A stretch of 64,000 nucleotides of DNA from Halovivax ruber XH-70 (GTDB lineage Archaea > Halobacteriota > Halobacteria > Halobacteriales > Natrialbaceae). Both the position numbers and the translations under genes were made by a program. The stretch lies in NCBI RefSeq assembly GCF_000328525.1, contig NC_019964.1, forward strand, positions 2,418,001 to 2,482,000, written 5' to 3'. The notes under the pieces were generated by a model. The model was not told the origin of the DNA and made no database searches. It saw nothing but the letters and a program-made list of their open reading frames with translations. This document shows, in pieces, positions 26,906 through 36,479 of this stretch; position 1 is the first letter of the stretch, and every line of letters starts with the position of its first letter.

Positions 26906-29900
26906 TCACTCGAGTCGACGGTGGAGCTGGTCGACACGCTCACTGTACATCGCGAGTCCATACTCCTGGATCACCCCGTTCGCGACGCTGAGCGAATTCG
27001 CCGCCTCGCCGGGCCGGTCGGTGTCGAGTTCGAGTGCACACCGCGCCAACAGCGTCTCACAGCGGTCGACGACTGCACCGAGTGCCTCCTGCGCCTCACA
27101 CGCCTCGTCGAGTGCTCGCTGGGCCGCCTCGAACGCACCACACCGCCGGCAGGCACGGCCGTACCGGGTGCTGGCCCGTGCTGCGAGGACGCGTTCGTCC
27201 GCCTCGTCAACGACGGTCCGGGCCAGCGACGCGAGTTCGTCTGCGGAGTCACGTTCGGGATCGGCGAGCCGGTCAGCGATCGCTTCGAGACGATACGTCA
27301 TCGCCGCAACGTCGGCTCCGCCGTCGGCCGAGAGCGACGCGGCGGCCTCGTGGTGGGCCAGCGCGTCGGTCACCTCGCCTGTCGATCTGGCGACCAGCCC
27401 GAGTGCGTTGCGTGCTGCGGCGACCCGGTCGTCGTTGCCGAGGTCGCGAGCCAGCGAGAGTGCACGTTCGGCGTCCGCGCGTGCGTTCTCGAACTCGCCG
27501 GCACAGCGGTTGATAGCCGCCCGAGCCGTGTACGCGAGAACGAGCCCGTCCGACGCACCAAGCCGGTCGAACGCGTCGATGGCCGCCTGACACCGACGGA
27601 ACGCGAGTCCGAGGCGACCCCGCTCTGTCAGGACTTGCGACAGGTTCGTCCGGGCTTTCGCCGCCCGTTCGTCGCGCCCACTATCCATCGCCGCGTCGAT
27701 CGCGGCCTCGTACGAATCCGTCGCCAGCGCGAGGTCGCCGCGCGCGTACTGGAGTTCCGCCTGGTTCAGGAGCGAGTCGGGGAGCGTCTCCAGGTAGCCG
27801 TACTCCCGTTGAATCGCGAGGGCCCGATCGTTTGCCGCGAGCGCGTCGTCGAGTCGACCGCTCCGGCGGTACACGAGCGCGAGGTTCGTCAGTGACTTTG
27901 CCCGGAGGTTCGGATCGTCGAGTCGGTCGAACGCCGCCGCGGCCGCCGCGAGTTTCGCTTCGGCGCACTCGATCTCCCCGGTCATGCCCGCGAGCGTCCC
28001 GCGATCGTGGTCGGCAAGCGCCAGGAGCGAGTCGTCCGCTGCATCTGCGGCGACGGCAGCCTGCTGTTCGAACGCATCCCGTGCGTCGGCCAGTTCGCCG
28101 CGCTGAATCAAGCCCCAGCCCAGCACGCGATGTAACCGACACCGATCGGCGGCCGGGACGTCGTCGGTGACTGCGCCGAGTCCGGCCGTCGCCGTTTCGA
28201 TGCCCCGGTCGACGTCACCGCGTTTGACCAGAATCTCCGCCAGCCGGTGGTGCGCCCGAGCCGAATTCGTCGCGTCGGTCGCGCCGTCGCGGGCGGCGAC
28301 GAAGTGCTCGGCAGCCAGTTCGTACTCACCCCTGACGAATCTGGTCTCACCCAGCGCCAGTTGCAGGTCGGCGACGCGTCGTGTCTCGTCGATCTGGGTC
28401 GCGAGATCGAGTGCGCGCTCGTACAGTTCGATCGCGTTCGACCCGGCGTAGCGACGATGCGCCCGCTGCGCCGCTCGTTCGAAGTACTCGATCGCACGTG
28501 AGGAGGCGTCGGCTTCCGCACAGTGGTGGGCGATCGTCGCCGGCGGGGCGTCGGTGTCGACGAGCGCGTCAGCTGCCCGTCCGTGGAGTTCTCGACGCCG
28601 GTCCGGAGCAGTCGAATCGACGACCGTCTCTCTGACGACCTCGCTCGGGAAGGTGAGCGTCTCGCCGTCGTCGGTCCGATCGAGAAACCGTGCGTCGACG
28701 AGCAGCCGAACGTACGCGGAGACGTCCGATTCGGGGAGCGACACGATCGACCGAAGGACGTCCGGCTCGATCCTGTGTCCGAGGATGGCTGCAGCCTCGA
28801 TGACCGCCCACCCGGCGTCGTCGAGCGGTTCCAGCCGGCGCTCGATCGCCCGTTCGGGAGCTGCCGGAAGCTCGAGCGAGGTGGCTGGTCCAGCCGAATC
28901 GGCCGCTGCAGTCGGGTCCGTCGTGGCACCGGATTCGGCCAGCCCGGCGAGGGTTTCGGCGACGAACAGCGGGTTCCCACCCGCCGTCTCGTGTATCCGA
29001 TCGACGAGCTGAGTCGAGACGTCCGGTCCGCGGGCGAGTCTAACGAGCCGAGCCGTCTCCGCGCGCTCGAACGGTTCGACGACCTGGTCGTCGATCCGGA
29101 CGTCCGTCGACAGGCGGGCTCGCATCGCCGCCAGCGGTGCGGCGTCGCCGACTGCCCGCGGCCGGTAGACACCGACGAGCATGAGTGGATAGACCCACGC
29201 GGCACTCGCCGTTGCGATTCGTTCGAAGAGTGCGAGCGTCGACGCACCGGCGTTGTGGAGGTCGTCCACGACGAGGAGGGTCGGTCGATCGATCACCCGA
29301 TCACAGACTGCGTCGGCCACGTGTCCCAGCAGCCCCGATCGACGGGCGGCAATCGACGCACCGTCGTCGAGCGTCGCTGCTGGCGGATCGATCAACGCGT
29401 CGGGAACCGGTTCGTCGAACGCACGGTCGATCGCTCGTCTGAGCGGGCCGTAGGGTTCGTCTGCGTCTCGCGAACAACGGGCGCGACCGACGGCGACGTC
29501 CCGCTCGCGAGCCTGTTCGATCACGCGGGCGCACAGTGTCGATTTGCCCACGCCCCGGTCGCCGGTGACGAACAGCGTTCGACCACCGCGACGATGAATC
29601 GACGACAGGGCCGAGTACAGGAACTCAAGTTCCGCTTCGCGACCCACGAACCGCGTCTCGTCCGGTTCTCCGCCATCGTTCGGTTCCACCGGTCGTGGCG
29701 GGCTATACACGTCGTTCTCTTGCCAGTCGATTCCCGCAGCTGGCTGGTACTCCTCCCGGTCCGTATCGGGCGGCGAGTCCAGCGTCCGCCGGACGTCACG
29801 GGCTCGTGCTCGCCCACTATCGGTGAGTTCGTAGACGGTTCGCTCGTACCCGGCCGCCGTCCGCTGGACCGTCTCCGTGAGGAAGCCGTCCGTGACGAGC

Positions 29901-30079
29901 CCCGTCAGCGCCTCGAAAACACCGAGGCGGCTGCTGATGTCCGCCGGGTCGATGCCGATGCCGGTGGCGATATCGACCGGGGCAGCAGGCGACTCGGTCT
30001 CGGCCCGGGAGCCATCGTGCTCACTGGCGGGGTCCGCTGCCAGATAGAGGCAGACGAGATCGGCCAGCGAGTGATCCAT
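26906..30079 (-). CDS. Large STAND-type ATPase regulator with winged helix and TPRs
   Basis: 1057 residues. The N-terminus (about 1-100) is a winged helix: ISSRLGVFEALTGLVTDGFL and ERTVYELTDSGRARAR. Next is an AAA/STAND ATPase module starting RFVGREAELEFL, with Walker A GDRGVGKST (173-181) and Walker B LLVVDD (268-273). From about 560 to the C-terminus are many TPR-like helical pairs (for example LAEILVKRGDVDRGIETA, LTNLALVYRRSGRLDDAL). This MalT/AfsR-like order suggests a ligand- or protein-sensing transcription factor that uses ATP to switch states. ATG at 30079 is chosen; upstream codons lack family character. Monocistronic, divergent from the SDR gene. Confidence 0.88.
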   Translation of the reverse strand: MDHSLADLVCLYLAADPASEHDGSRAETESPAAPVDIATGIGIDPADISSRLGVFEALTGLVTDGFLTETVQRTAAGYERTVYELTDSGRARARDVRRTLDSPPDTDREEYQPAAGIDWQENDVYSPPRPVEPNDGGEPDETRFVGREAELEFLYSALSSIHRRGGRTLFVTGDRGVGKSTLCARVIEQARERDVAVGRARCSRDADEPYGPLRRAIDRAFDEPVPDALIDPPAATLDDGASIAARRSGLLGHVADAVCDRVIDRPTLLVVDDLHNAGASTLALFERIATASAAWVYPLMLVGVYRPRAVGDAAPLAAMRARLSTDVRIDDQVVEPFERAETARLVRLARGPDVSTQLVDRIHETAGGNPLFVAETLAGLAESGATTDPTAAADSAGPATSLELPAAPERAIERRLEPLDDAGWAVIEAAAILGHRIEPDVLRSIVSLPESDVSAYVRLLVDARFLDRTDDGETLTFPSEVVRETVVDSTAPDRRRELHGRAADALVDTDAPPATIAHHCAEADASSRAIEYFERAAQRAHRRYAGSNAIELYERALDLATQIDETRRVADLQLALGETRFVRGEYELAAEHFVAARDGATDATNSARAHHRLAEILVKRGDVDRGIETATAGLGAVTDDVPAADRCRLHRVLGWGLIQRGELADARDAFEQQAAVAADAADDSLLALADHDRGTLAGMTGEIECAEAKLAAAAAAFDRLDDPNLRAKSLTNLALVYRRSGRLDDALAANDRALAIQREYGYLETLPDSLLNQAELQYARGDLALATDSYEAAIDAAMDSGRDERAAKARTNLSQVLTERGRLGLAFRRCQAAIDAFDRLGASDGLVLAYTARAAINRCAGEFENARADAERALSLARDLGNDDRVAAARNALGLVARSTGEVTDALAHHEAAASLSADGGADVAAMTYRLEAIADRLADPERDSADELASLARTVVDEADERVLAARASTRYGRACRRCGAFEAAQRALDEACEAQEALGAVVDRCETLLARCALELDTDRPGEAANSLSVANGVIQEYGLAMYSERVDQLHRRLE

Positions 30080-30193
30080 ACGACCGCATATCACACCCCT
30101 CGATAATGAAGGTGACCGCCACGGGCTGGCTAGAGCGACCCGGCTCACGCTCCCGTCCACTACACCTAACCGACCCGACGGCGAAGCGATCGT

Positions 30194-30934
30194 ATGGACG
30201 GACCCGAACTCGACGGACGGACGGTGCTGGTGACCGGAAGCGGGCGGGGGCTGGGGCGAGCGATCGCCCTCGCCGCGGCCGAGCGCGGCGCTCGCGTCGC
30301 CGTCCACTACCACACGAGCGCCGACGCTGCGGCGGCCGTCGCCGAAACGGCCGACGAACGCGGCGCACCGGCGACGGCCACCGTCCAGGCGGACGTCACC
30401 GACCCCGACAGCGTCGACGGCCTCTTCGCGACGATCGAATCCGAACTGGGACCGGTCGAGTGTCTGGTCAACAACGTCGGTGACTTCGCCCCGGACCACT
30501 GGGCCGACATCGACGTCGACACCTGGCAACGCGTCTTCGATACGAACCTCACCGCGACCTGGCTGTGTGCAAAACGAGCGCTCCCCGCGATGCGCGATCG
30601 GGCGTTCGGCCGGATCGTCAACGTCGGGTACGCCTCCGCCGAAAAAGGACTCGTCAACCCGAAGAATTTCCCGTACTTCGCGGCGAAAGCGGGCGTCCTC
30701 ATGTTCACCCGAATGCTCGCCGCCGACACCCAGGACGACGGCATCACCGTCAACGCCGTCTCACCCTACGTCGTCGAGAACTCCGCGGAGTTCCCCGACG
30801 AACTGCCCCGCGGCCGGCCCGCCAGTTTCGACGACGTCACGCGGCCGATCCTGTTCTTCCTCGACCCCGCAAACGAGTACGTCAGTGGCGAAAATATCGA
30901 GGTCGACGGTGGCTGGCTCCCCGAGAACGTCTGA
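30194..30934 (+). CDS. Short-chain dehydrogenase/reductase
   Basis: 246 residues, classical SDR. The cofactor motif TGSGRGLGRA starts near residue 14; NNVG is at about 93-96; the catalytic set is Ser148, Tyr161 and Lys165 (NFPYFAAKAG), with Asn118 completing it. It ends with the typical VSGENIEVDGGWLP. The closest general type is 3-oxoacyl-ACP reductase (FabG)-like, but the substrate is unknown. Its last codons and 3' region are duplicated just downstream. Confidence 0.9.
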   Translation: MDGPELDGRTVLVTGSGRGLGRAIALAAAERGARVAVHYHTSADAAAAVAETADERGAPATATVQADVTDPDSVDGLFATIESELGPVECLVNNVGDFAPDHWADIDVDTWQRVFDTNLTATWLCAKRALPAMRDRAFGRIVNVGYASAEKGLVNPKNFPYFAAKAGVLMFTRMLAADTQDDGITVNAVSPYVVENSAEFPDELPRGRPASFDDVTRPILFFLDPANEYVSGENIEVDGGWLPENV

Positions 30935-31127
30935 CCGCGAGTGAACGGAGTGAACGAGCGGCTTTTTGGTCCAGATTTTTGCCCGAGCGGTCGCGAGGGA
31001 ACCGAGCGACCCGAGCGGGAAAAAGGTGGGTGTAGAACCTCGAGGTGGACGGTGGTTGGCTCCCCGAGAACGTCTGACCGCGAGTGAACGGAGTGACCGA
31101 GCGGCGTTTTTGTCCAGATTTTTACCC
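30897..31127. repeat. Direct duplication of the SDR 3' end and its terminator region
   Basis: 88 bp at 30897-30984 recur at 31040-31127 with an offset of 143 bp and few mismatches. Each copy holds the last SDR codons (DGGWLPENV then TGA), the CCGCGAGTGAACGGAGTG motif and T-runs (TTTTTGGTCCAGATTTTT in copy 1). The T-runs look like an archaeal U-rich terminator, so the terminator is doubled. Confidence 0.9.
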
Positions 31128-31148
31128 CCGAGCGAGTCAGTAACGCGC

Positions 31149-32192
31149 TCAGAGAAGCGTCTCGCGAAACGCTCGGAGCAGGCGTTCCTCGCGGTCGGCT
31201 ACGGCGTGGATCGCCTCGCTCGCCTCGGTCAACAGCGCCTCGAATTCGGGCTCGTCGGCGCTGTCGAGTTCGCTCGCGGTCTTCAGCGTGGCGCCGATGT
31301 CGGTCCAGTCGTCGGCGACGGCTGCCGTCCGCTCGGACAGGGCCGGGTCGAGTTCGTCGAGTTTGGGAACCATCCGGTCCAGGAACCTGGCGTAGAGGCA
31401 GCGGAAGGTGCCGCCGCCCGTCCCGCGGCGTTCGACGTTCTGGTAGGCGAAGCGGGCCGTCCACTGGGGATCCGGGAGCGAGGACCACGTCGGGACGTCG
31501 TCTGCCAGTGCACGAATTCCCGCGACGCCGTGGGTCGCTGGACCGAGCGGACGATCGACCGCCTCCGGTTCGAGAGCGTAGGTGGCCGTCTGTGTGATCG
31601 CCGCTCGCGCGGCCGTCGGCAAGTCGACCGTCGGTTCCGGGTCGGTGACGACGAGATGGCGGTAGCCCAGTTCGAAGACGGCCTCGGAAGCCATCGCCGC
31701 GCGCAGGTCCGCGAGCGGGATCCGCTGGAGGTCGTCGAACTCGCTGTCCGAGAGGACGACCTCGTCGCCGTCGACCGCGACGACGAGCAGCGTGTGCGGG
31801 GCGAAGTGCGTGTCCGTGCCGAAGTACGGGAGGTGGTAGATGTCGGTGTAGACCAGCACCGGGTCGCCCGCGGCCGTCTGCGTGCGGAGTCGGTCGACGA
31901 TCGCGTTCCAGCGGTCGGCGTCCACGGTGGAATCCGTGGCGACGCCGGGTTCGAAGAGGTCGAAGCCAATCCCGAGGTGGGAGAAGAAGGCGTCCTCGAT
32001 CCAGAGTGGCCGGCCGAAGAAGCCGCGGTGAGGGCTCTCCGACAGCTCGAAGAATGTGAAGCCGAGACCCGACGCGAGGCCGAAGCTGGTCGGTTCGTCG
32101 CTGTCCCAGCCGTAGTGGGTCGCGAGATTGCGGAGCGAGGTCGACCCGCAGTGGTCGCCGGTGCCGTGGGCGTAGCCGTCGACGCGAGACAT
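31149..32192 (-). CDS. BtrH N-terminal domain protein (papain-like acyl transferase type)
   Basis: 347 residues. The N-terminus HGTGDHCGSTSLRNLATHYG carries the expected nucleophile (Cys15), and FAPHTLLVVAVDGDEVVLSDS supplies the His/Asp region, as in butirosin biosynthesis protein BtrH, which transfers an acyl side chain from a carrier protein. The C-terminal half (about 180-345) is a DUF4872-like helical region. The acyl donor and acceptor here are unknown; no carrier protein or NRPS is adjacent. It converges with the SDR gene across the duplicated terminator. Confidence 0.85.
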   Translation of the reverse strand: MSRVDGYAHGTGDHCGSTSLRNLATHYGWDSDEPTSFGLASGLGFTFFELSESPHRGFFGRPLWIEDAFFSHLGIGFDLFEPGVATDSTVDADRWNAIVDRLRTQTAAGDPVLVYTDIYHLPYFGTDTHFAPHTLLVVAVDGDEVVLSDSEFDDLQRIPLADLRAAMASEAVFELGYRHLVVTDPEPTVDLPTAARAAITQTATYALEPEAVDRPLGPATHGVAGIRALADDVPTWSSLPDPQWTARFAYQNVERRGTGGGTFRCLYARFLDRMVPKLDELDPALSERTAAVADDWTDIGATLKTASELDSADEPEFEALLTEASEAIHAVADREERLLRAFRETLL

Positions 32193-32306
32193 ACGCCGAC
32201 GTCGGAGGCCGATTCCGATAACGGTTCTGAAGCCCGATGACGGGATCGCACAAGTCAGCCCCTGACTCCCTGCGAGCCGCCCGTACCCGCCCGAATTAGG
32301 CACAGT

Positions 32307-32852
32307 TCAGCGCGACTCGGCCGGGTCGAGATAGCTGTGGTCGGTCAGGAGGTCGTGACCGACCCCGGGTTCGCCGTAGGCCTCGCAGTAGCCGGGTTCG
32401 TACTCCATCAACTGGAAGAGGACGCCGCCCGTCGAACGCGGGGAGACGAACGCCTCGCGGTACTTCTCGTGGTCGGCCCGGTCGACGACGCGCAGGTCGT
32501 GTTCGCGAAGGTGGGCGACGATGTCGTCGATGGCCGCGACCTCGAACGTGACGTGGTGGAAGCCGGTTCCGTTCCGATCGAGAAAGTCGGTGAGAAACGT
32601 GTCCGGGGCGGTCGGCTCGATCAGTTCGATCCGACTCAGGTCGCCCAGTTCGTACTGGATCCAGCGGAAGCCGTCTGCGGGTTCGTCGGCGATCAGCTCC
32701 CCGCCGAGAAGTTCGAGCACGGGCGCCAGCGTGTCGCGATCCTCGACGGCGATGCCGACGTGATCGACGCGAATACGAAGATCGCGATCGGGGTTGGCGG
32801 CTGTGCTATCGGGGTCGCCGTCTCCGTCTTCTGATGACGACGGCTCTGTCAT
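32307..32852 (-). CDS. VOC-fold protein, methylmalonyl-CoA epimerase-like
   Basis: 181 residues. The first ~25 residues are an acidic, low-complexity tail. The core has two beta-alpha-beta-beta-beta halves: RVDHVGIAVEDRDTLAPVLELLG with metal ligand His, then GTGFHHVTFEVAAIDDIVAHL, and the terminal GVLFQLMEY with Glu. This pattern matches methylmalonyl-CoA epimerase; glyoxalase or dioxygenase activity cannot be ruled out. No mutase gene is nearby. ATG at 32852 is preferred; an in-frame ATG at 32876 is possible. Confidence 0.82.
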   Translation of the reverse strand: MTEPSSSEDGDGDPDSTAANPDRDLRIRVDHVGIAVEDRDTLAPVLELLGGELIADEPADGFRWIQYELGDLSRIELIEPTAPDTFLTDFLDRNGTGFHHVTFEVAAIDDIVAHLREHDLRVVDRADHEKYREAFVSPRSTGGVLFQLMEYEPGYCEAYGEPGVGHDLLTDHSYLDPAESR

Positions 32853-32930
32853 GGCCACTGCAACGGACGGCATCGACAAGAAGATACCCCCGAAGCGGAC
32901 ATTCAAGGTGGTTCGGATCCAGTCACGGCT

Positions 32931-33380
32931 ATGGACGAGGAGGTCTCTCCCGACCGCGAGGCGCTGATCAGCGACGACCCCTATTGTTCGTTGCTGGGCA
33001 TCGAACTGGTGTCGATCGGCTCCGGCTCGGCGACCACCCAACTGTCGATCACCGAGGACCACCTGAACTTCCACGGGGTGCCCCACGGCGGCGCCATCAA
33101 CTCGCTCGCCGACGCGGCCTTCGCCGCCGCCTCGAACGCCGACGGCGACGACGCGTTCGCCCTGGAGACGAACGTCTCCTTCCTCGAAGCCGTCGAGGTG
33201 GGGACGACGCTAACCGCGACCGCCCGGCGAACCCACGAGACCCGACAGACCGGCGAGTACGAGGTAGTCGTGACGCCCGATACCGAGGACGGCAGAGCAG
33301 ACGACGAACAGGAGAGCGCTGGCGACCCCGCCACCGACGGCCGGATCGCGACGTTCCGTGGACGAGTGTACCGACCCTGA
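32931..33380 (+). CDS. PaaI-type hotdog thioesterase
   Basis: 149 residues. The hotdog-fold signature LNFHGVPHGGAINSLADAAFAAASN and the active-site FALETNVSFLEAVEVGTTL are typical of PaaI/YdiI acyl-CoA thioesterases. The C-terminal 40 residues include a halophilic insert EDGRADDEQESAGD. It ends 80 bp from the converging phenylacetate-CoA ligase gene, so a role in releasing CoA from aryl-acyl-CoA is plausible but inferred from position. Confidence 0.88.
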   Translation: MDEEVSPDREALISDDPYCSLLGIELVSIGSGSATTQLSITEDHLNFHGVPHGGAINSLADAAFAAASNADGDDAFALETNVSFLEAVEVGTTLTATARRTHETRQTGEYEVVVTPDTEDGRADDEQESAGDPATDGRIATFRGRVYRP

Positions 33381-33460
33381 CAGCCTCACAGCTACGCTAT
33401 CGACGGGTACTGGACGGATTCGAAGAAGTCGATTCGAGACGGTGAGCGCGCCGACTGCGA

Positions 33461-34744
33461 CTACCGGTGGTCGAAGACGCGCTGGACCTTACCAGTCTCC
33501 TGGCGCTCGATCTCGCCGTAGGGGACGACCGAGAGGTCGTCGACCGTGACGTCGAGTACCTCGTGCAGACGACGGTCGATCAGGTCGTGGATCTCGTCGG
33601 CGCTCTTCGTCGAGTCGACGTGGCGCTCGACGGTGATCTCCATCGTATCGAGCGTCCCCTCCCGGTAGAGGTCGATGCGGTAGTAGGGAGCCACGTCGTC
33701 GATCTCGATCATGAGTTCTTCGATACTACTTGCGTAGACGTTGACGCCGCGGACGATGAGCAGGTCGTCGACGCGGCCGCTGACGTTGTCCATCCGGACC
33801 GTGGTTCGGCCGCACGCACACTCGTCGTAGCTGAGGCTGGTGACGTCGCCGGTTCGGTAGCGGATGACGGGCAGCGCTTCCTTGGTGAGCGAGGTGAGCA
33901 CGAGTTCGCCACGTTCCCCTTCGGGAAGCGGTTCGCCCGTGTCCGGATCGACGATCTCCGGGTAGAAGTGATCTTCCTGGATGTGCATCCCGTCCTGGGC
34001 CTCGGCACACTCGACGGAGACGCCGGGGCCGATGAGTTCCGAGAGGCCGTAGATGTCGATGGCGGTGACGTCGAGGGCGGCCTCGATCTCTTCGCGCATC
34101 GGGTCGGTGAACGGCTCGGCGCCGATGACGACGGTCGAGAGCGGCAGGTCCGTCGGATCGATTCCCCGGTCTTCGGCGGCTTCGGCAAGGTAGAGGCAGT
34201 ACGACGGCGTGCTGCCGAGGGCGTCGACGTCGAGGTCCTGAAGGAGATCCAATTGCCCGGCCGTGTCGCCGCCGCCGGCCGGAATCACCGTCGCGCCGAG
34301 TTCTTCGATGCCGTCGTGAAAGCCCATCCCGCCGGTGAACAGGCCGTAGCCGTAGGCGTTCTGGAACGTCTGTCCCGGCTCGACGCCCGCGGCGGTCAGC
34401 GAGCGAGCCATCACGTCGCGCCAGACCTGAAGGTCGTTCTCGGTGTAGCCGACGATCTTGCGCTTTCCGGTCGTCCCCGACGAGGCGTGGATGCGCTGCA
34501 CGTCCGCGTCGTCCACCGCGAACAGGCCGTCCGGGTACTGGTCTCTAAAATGTTCTTTCCGCGTGAACGGTAGCGCCGTGATGTCCTCGATCGACTCGAT
34601 GTCGTCGGGCGAGATGCCGGCGTCGTCGAGCCGTTCGCGATAGAAATCGACGTGCTCGTAGGCGTGTCGAACCGTCTCTCGCAGTCGCTCGCTCTGTACG
34701 TCGGTCAGTTCGTCTCGTGGCGTGGCTTCGATATCCTGATACAT
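33461..34744 (-). CDS. paaK: Phenylacetate-CoA ligase family protein
   Basis: 427 residues, AMP-forming adenylate ligase of the PaaK type. Signature regions are the ATP-binding SSGTTGKRKIVGYTEND, the YGLSELIGPGVSVECAE segment, RTGDVTSLSYDECACGRT and the mobile C-terminal domain with RGVNVYASSIEELM. The family activates phenylacetate or other aryl acids as CoA thioesters. It is followed on the same strand, with a 215-bp gap, by the Liv-type importer operon upstream of it, so it may activate an imported acid. Confidence 0.88.
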   Translation of the reverse strand: MYQDIEATPRDELTDVQSERLRETVRHAYEHVDFYRERLDDAGISPDDIESIEDITALPFTRKEHFRDQYPDGLFAVDDADVQRIHASSGTTGKRKIVGYTENDLQVWRDVMARSLTAAGVEPGQTFQNAYGYGLFTGGMGFHDGIEELGATVIPAGGGDTAGQLDLLQDLDVDALGSTPSYCLYLAEAAEDRGIDPTDLPLSTVVIGAEPFTDPMREEIEAALDVTAIDIYGLSELIGPGVSVECAEAQDGMHIQEDHFYPEIVDPDTGEPLPEGERGELVLTSLTKEALPVIRYRTGDVTSLSYDECACGRTTVRMDNVSGRVDDLLIVRGVNVYASSIEELMIEIDDVAPYYRIDLYREGTLDTMEITVERHVDSTKSADEIHDLIDRRLHEVLDVTVDDLSVVPYGEIERQETGKVQRVFDHR

Positions 34745-34959
34745 TGGTCCTCAGTTACGCAGTCTGTCTCGTTCGCTCGCCGGCCGGGCCCCGAATCGGC
34801 GTCGAGCGTCGGTCGAATAGTTGCTCGTCGATTCTGTATATTGGTACCGATACGCGAAGGGGCTGCCGCCACCGGGCGACGACAGCCGACCGCTGGGGGT
34901 CTGCCATCGCCGACCGGATTGCTGACGCGCTCCCCAGGTCGGTAGCTGGGCGCGAGCGA

Positions 34960-35682
34960 TCACAGCGACACCCCCAGATACCGGTCGAGAACGGCCTCGT
35001 CGGCCTCGAGTTCGCTGGAGCCGCCCTCCCAGACGATCTCGCCCCGATCGAGCACGTAGTTGCGGTCGGCCAGCTCGAGGGCGACGTGGACGTTTTGCTC
35101 GACGAGCAGGACGGTGATCCCGCGCTCGTTCAGATCGCGCACGGCGTCCATCACGTCCTGGACGATGTAGGGGGCGAGTCCCTCCGTCGGCTCGTCGAGC
35201 AGGATGCAGTCGGCCCCGCTGACCAGCGCGCGCCCGATCGTCAGCATCTGCTGTTCGCCGCCCGAGAGGGAGGCTCCGTCGTTGTCGGTTCGATCGGCGA
35301 GATTTTCGAACGTATCGAGCACCGCGTCGATCGAGAGGCCGTCGGCGTCGGTCGCACCGCCGTAGGCGGCGAGTTCGAGGTTCTCACGAACGGTGAGTTC
35401 CGGGAAGATCCGCCGCTCCTCGGGAACGAGCGCGATACCGCGTTTCGCCGTGTCGACCGCGTCGAGCCCGGTGATCGCCTCGCCGCGGTACTCGATCGAC
35501 CCGGCGGTCGGTTCGACGATGCCCACGATCGATCGGAGCGTCGTCGTCTTCCCGGCGCCGTTACGGCCGACCAGCGAGACGACCTCACCCTCCCCGACGT
35601 CGAGCGAGACGTCCGTGAGGATCTGCGTCTCGCCGTAGCCGGCGTCGACGTTGGCGAGCGAGAGCATCGGATCGGGGCTCAT
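34960..35682 (-). CDS. livF: Liv-type ABC transporter ATP-binding protein LivF
   Basis: 240 residues. Walker A GRNGAGKTT, signature LSGGEQQMLTIGRAL and Walker B CILLDEPTEGLAP place it in the LivF branch. Its ATG overlaps the LivG stop by 4 bp. With LivG it powers uptake through the fused permease. Last gene of the operon. Confidence 0.93.
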   Translation of the reverse strand: MSPDPMLSLANVDAGYGETQILTDVSLDVGEGEVVSLVGRNGAGKTTTLRSIVGIVEPTAGSIEYRGEAITGLDAVDTAKRGIALVPEERRIFPELTVRENLELAAYGGATDADGLSIDAVLDTFENLADRTDNDGASLSGGEQQMLTIGRALVSGADCILLDEPTEGLAPYIVQDVMDAVRDLNERGITVLLVEQNVHVALELADRNYVLDRGEIVWEGGSSELEADEAVLDRYLGVSL

Positions 35683-36479
35683 TCGACCATCCCCCCGAGG
35701 TAGGCGTCCTGAACGGCCTGGTCCGCCGCGATGGCGTCCGGCGGGCCCGACGCGATGACTTCGCCCTGATTCAACACCGTGATGCGATCGGAGAGGTCCA
35801 TGACGAGTTCGATGTCGTGTTCGATGAGCAACAGCGTCTGGTCCGCGAGCACGTCCTCGATCAGGTCGATCGTCGCCTCTGTCTCCTCGATGCTCATCCC
35901 CGCGGTCGGTTCGTCGAACAGCACGACCTGCGGGTCCGTCGCGAGCACCATCCCGATCTCGAGGCGGCGTTTGCCGCCGTAGTCGAGCGCGGCCGCTTCC
36001 TCGTCGCCCACGGACGCGAGGTCGATGCGATCGAGCACGTCGTCGGTACGGGCGTTGATCGTCTCGTGGCGGTCGGTCGGTTTGAACAGCGATTCGAAGA
36101 AGCCGTAGTCGTCGCGATGGACCGACTGGGCCGCCAGCCGAACGTTCTCGCGAACGGTGAGTTCCTCGAAGATGTTCAGGATCTGGAACGACCGGCCGAG
36201 TCCGCGGTGGACCCGCTCCTGGGGCGCGAGGTCGGTGATCTCCGTCCCGTCGAAGCGGATCGAGCCCTCGGTGACCGGCAGCGCACCCGAGAGTAGGTTG
36301 AACAGGGTGGTCTTGCCCGCCCCGTTCGGCCCGATGATGCTCCGGAACTCGCCCTGTTCGATCGAGAGATCGACGTCGTCGACGGCGGTGAACGCACCGA
36401 AGCGTTTGGTCAGGCCATCGGTTTCCAGCATTCGGTCGACGACAGACTCGTCTTCGGCAGGTGTCTCAGTTCGCGACAT
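35679..36479 (-). CDS. livG: Liv-type ABC transporter ATP-binding protein LivG
   Basis: 266 residues. Walker A GPNGAGKTT, the long LivG-specific insertion between Walker A and signature (region with SLFKPTDRHETINARTDD), a signature variant in ALDYGGKRRLEIGMVLA, and Walker B VVLFDEPTAGMS. About 20 hydrophilic residues precede the core. Its start touches the stop of the permease gene (36479), and its stop overlaps livF. Confidence 0.93.
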   Translation of the reverse strand: MSRTETPAEDESVVDRMLETDGLTKRFGAFTAVDDVDLSIEQGEFRSIIGPNGAGKTTLFNLLSGALPVTEGSIRFDGTEITDLAPQERVHRGLGRSFQILNIFEELTVRENVRLAAQSVHRDDYGFFESLFKPTDRHETINARTDDVLDRIDLASVGDEEAAALDYGGKRRLEIGMVLATDPQVVLFDEPTAGMSIEETEATIDLIEDVLADQTLLLIEHDIELVMDLSDRITVLNQGEVIASGPPDAIAADQAVQDAYLGGMVE

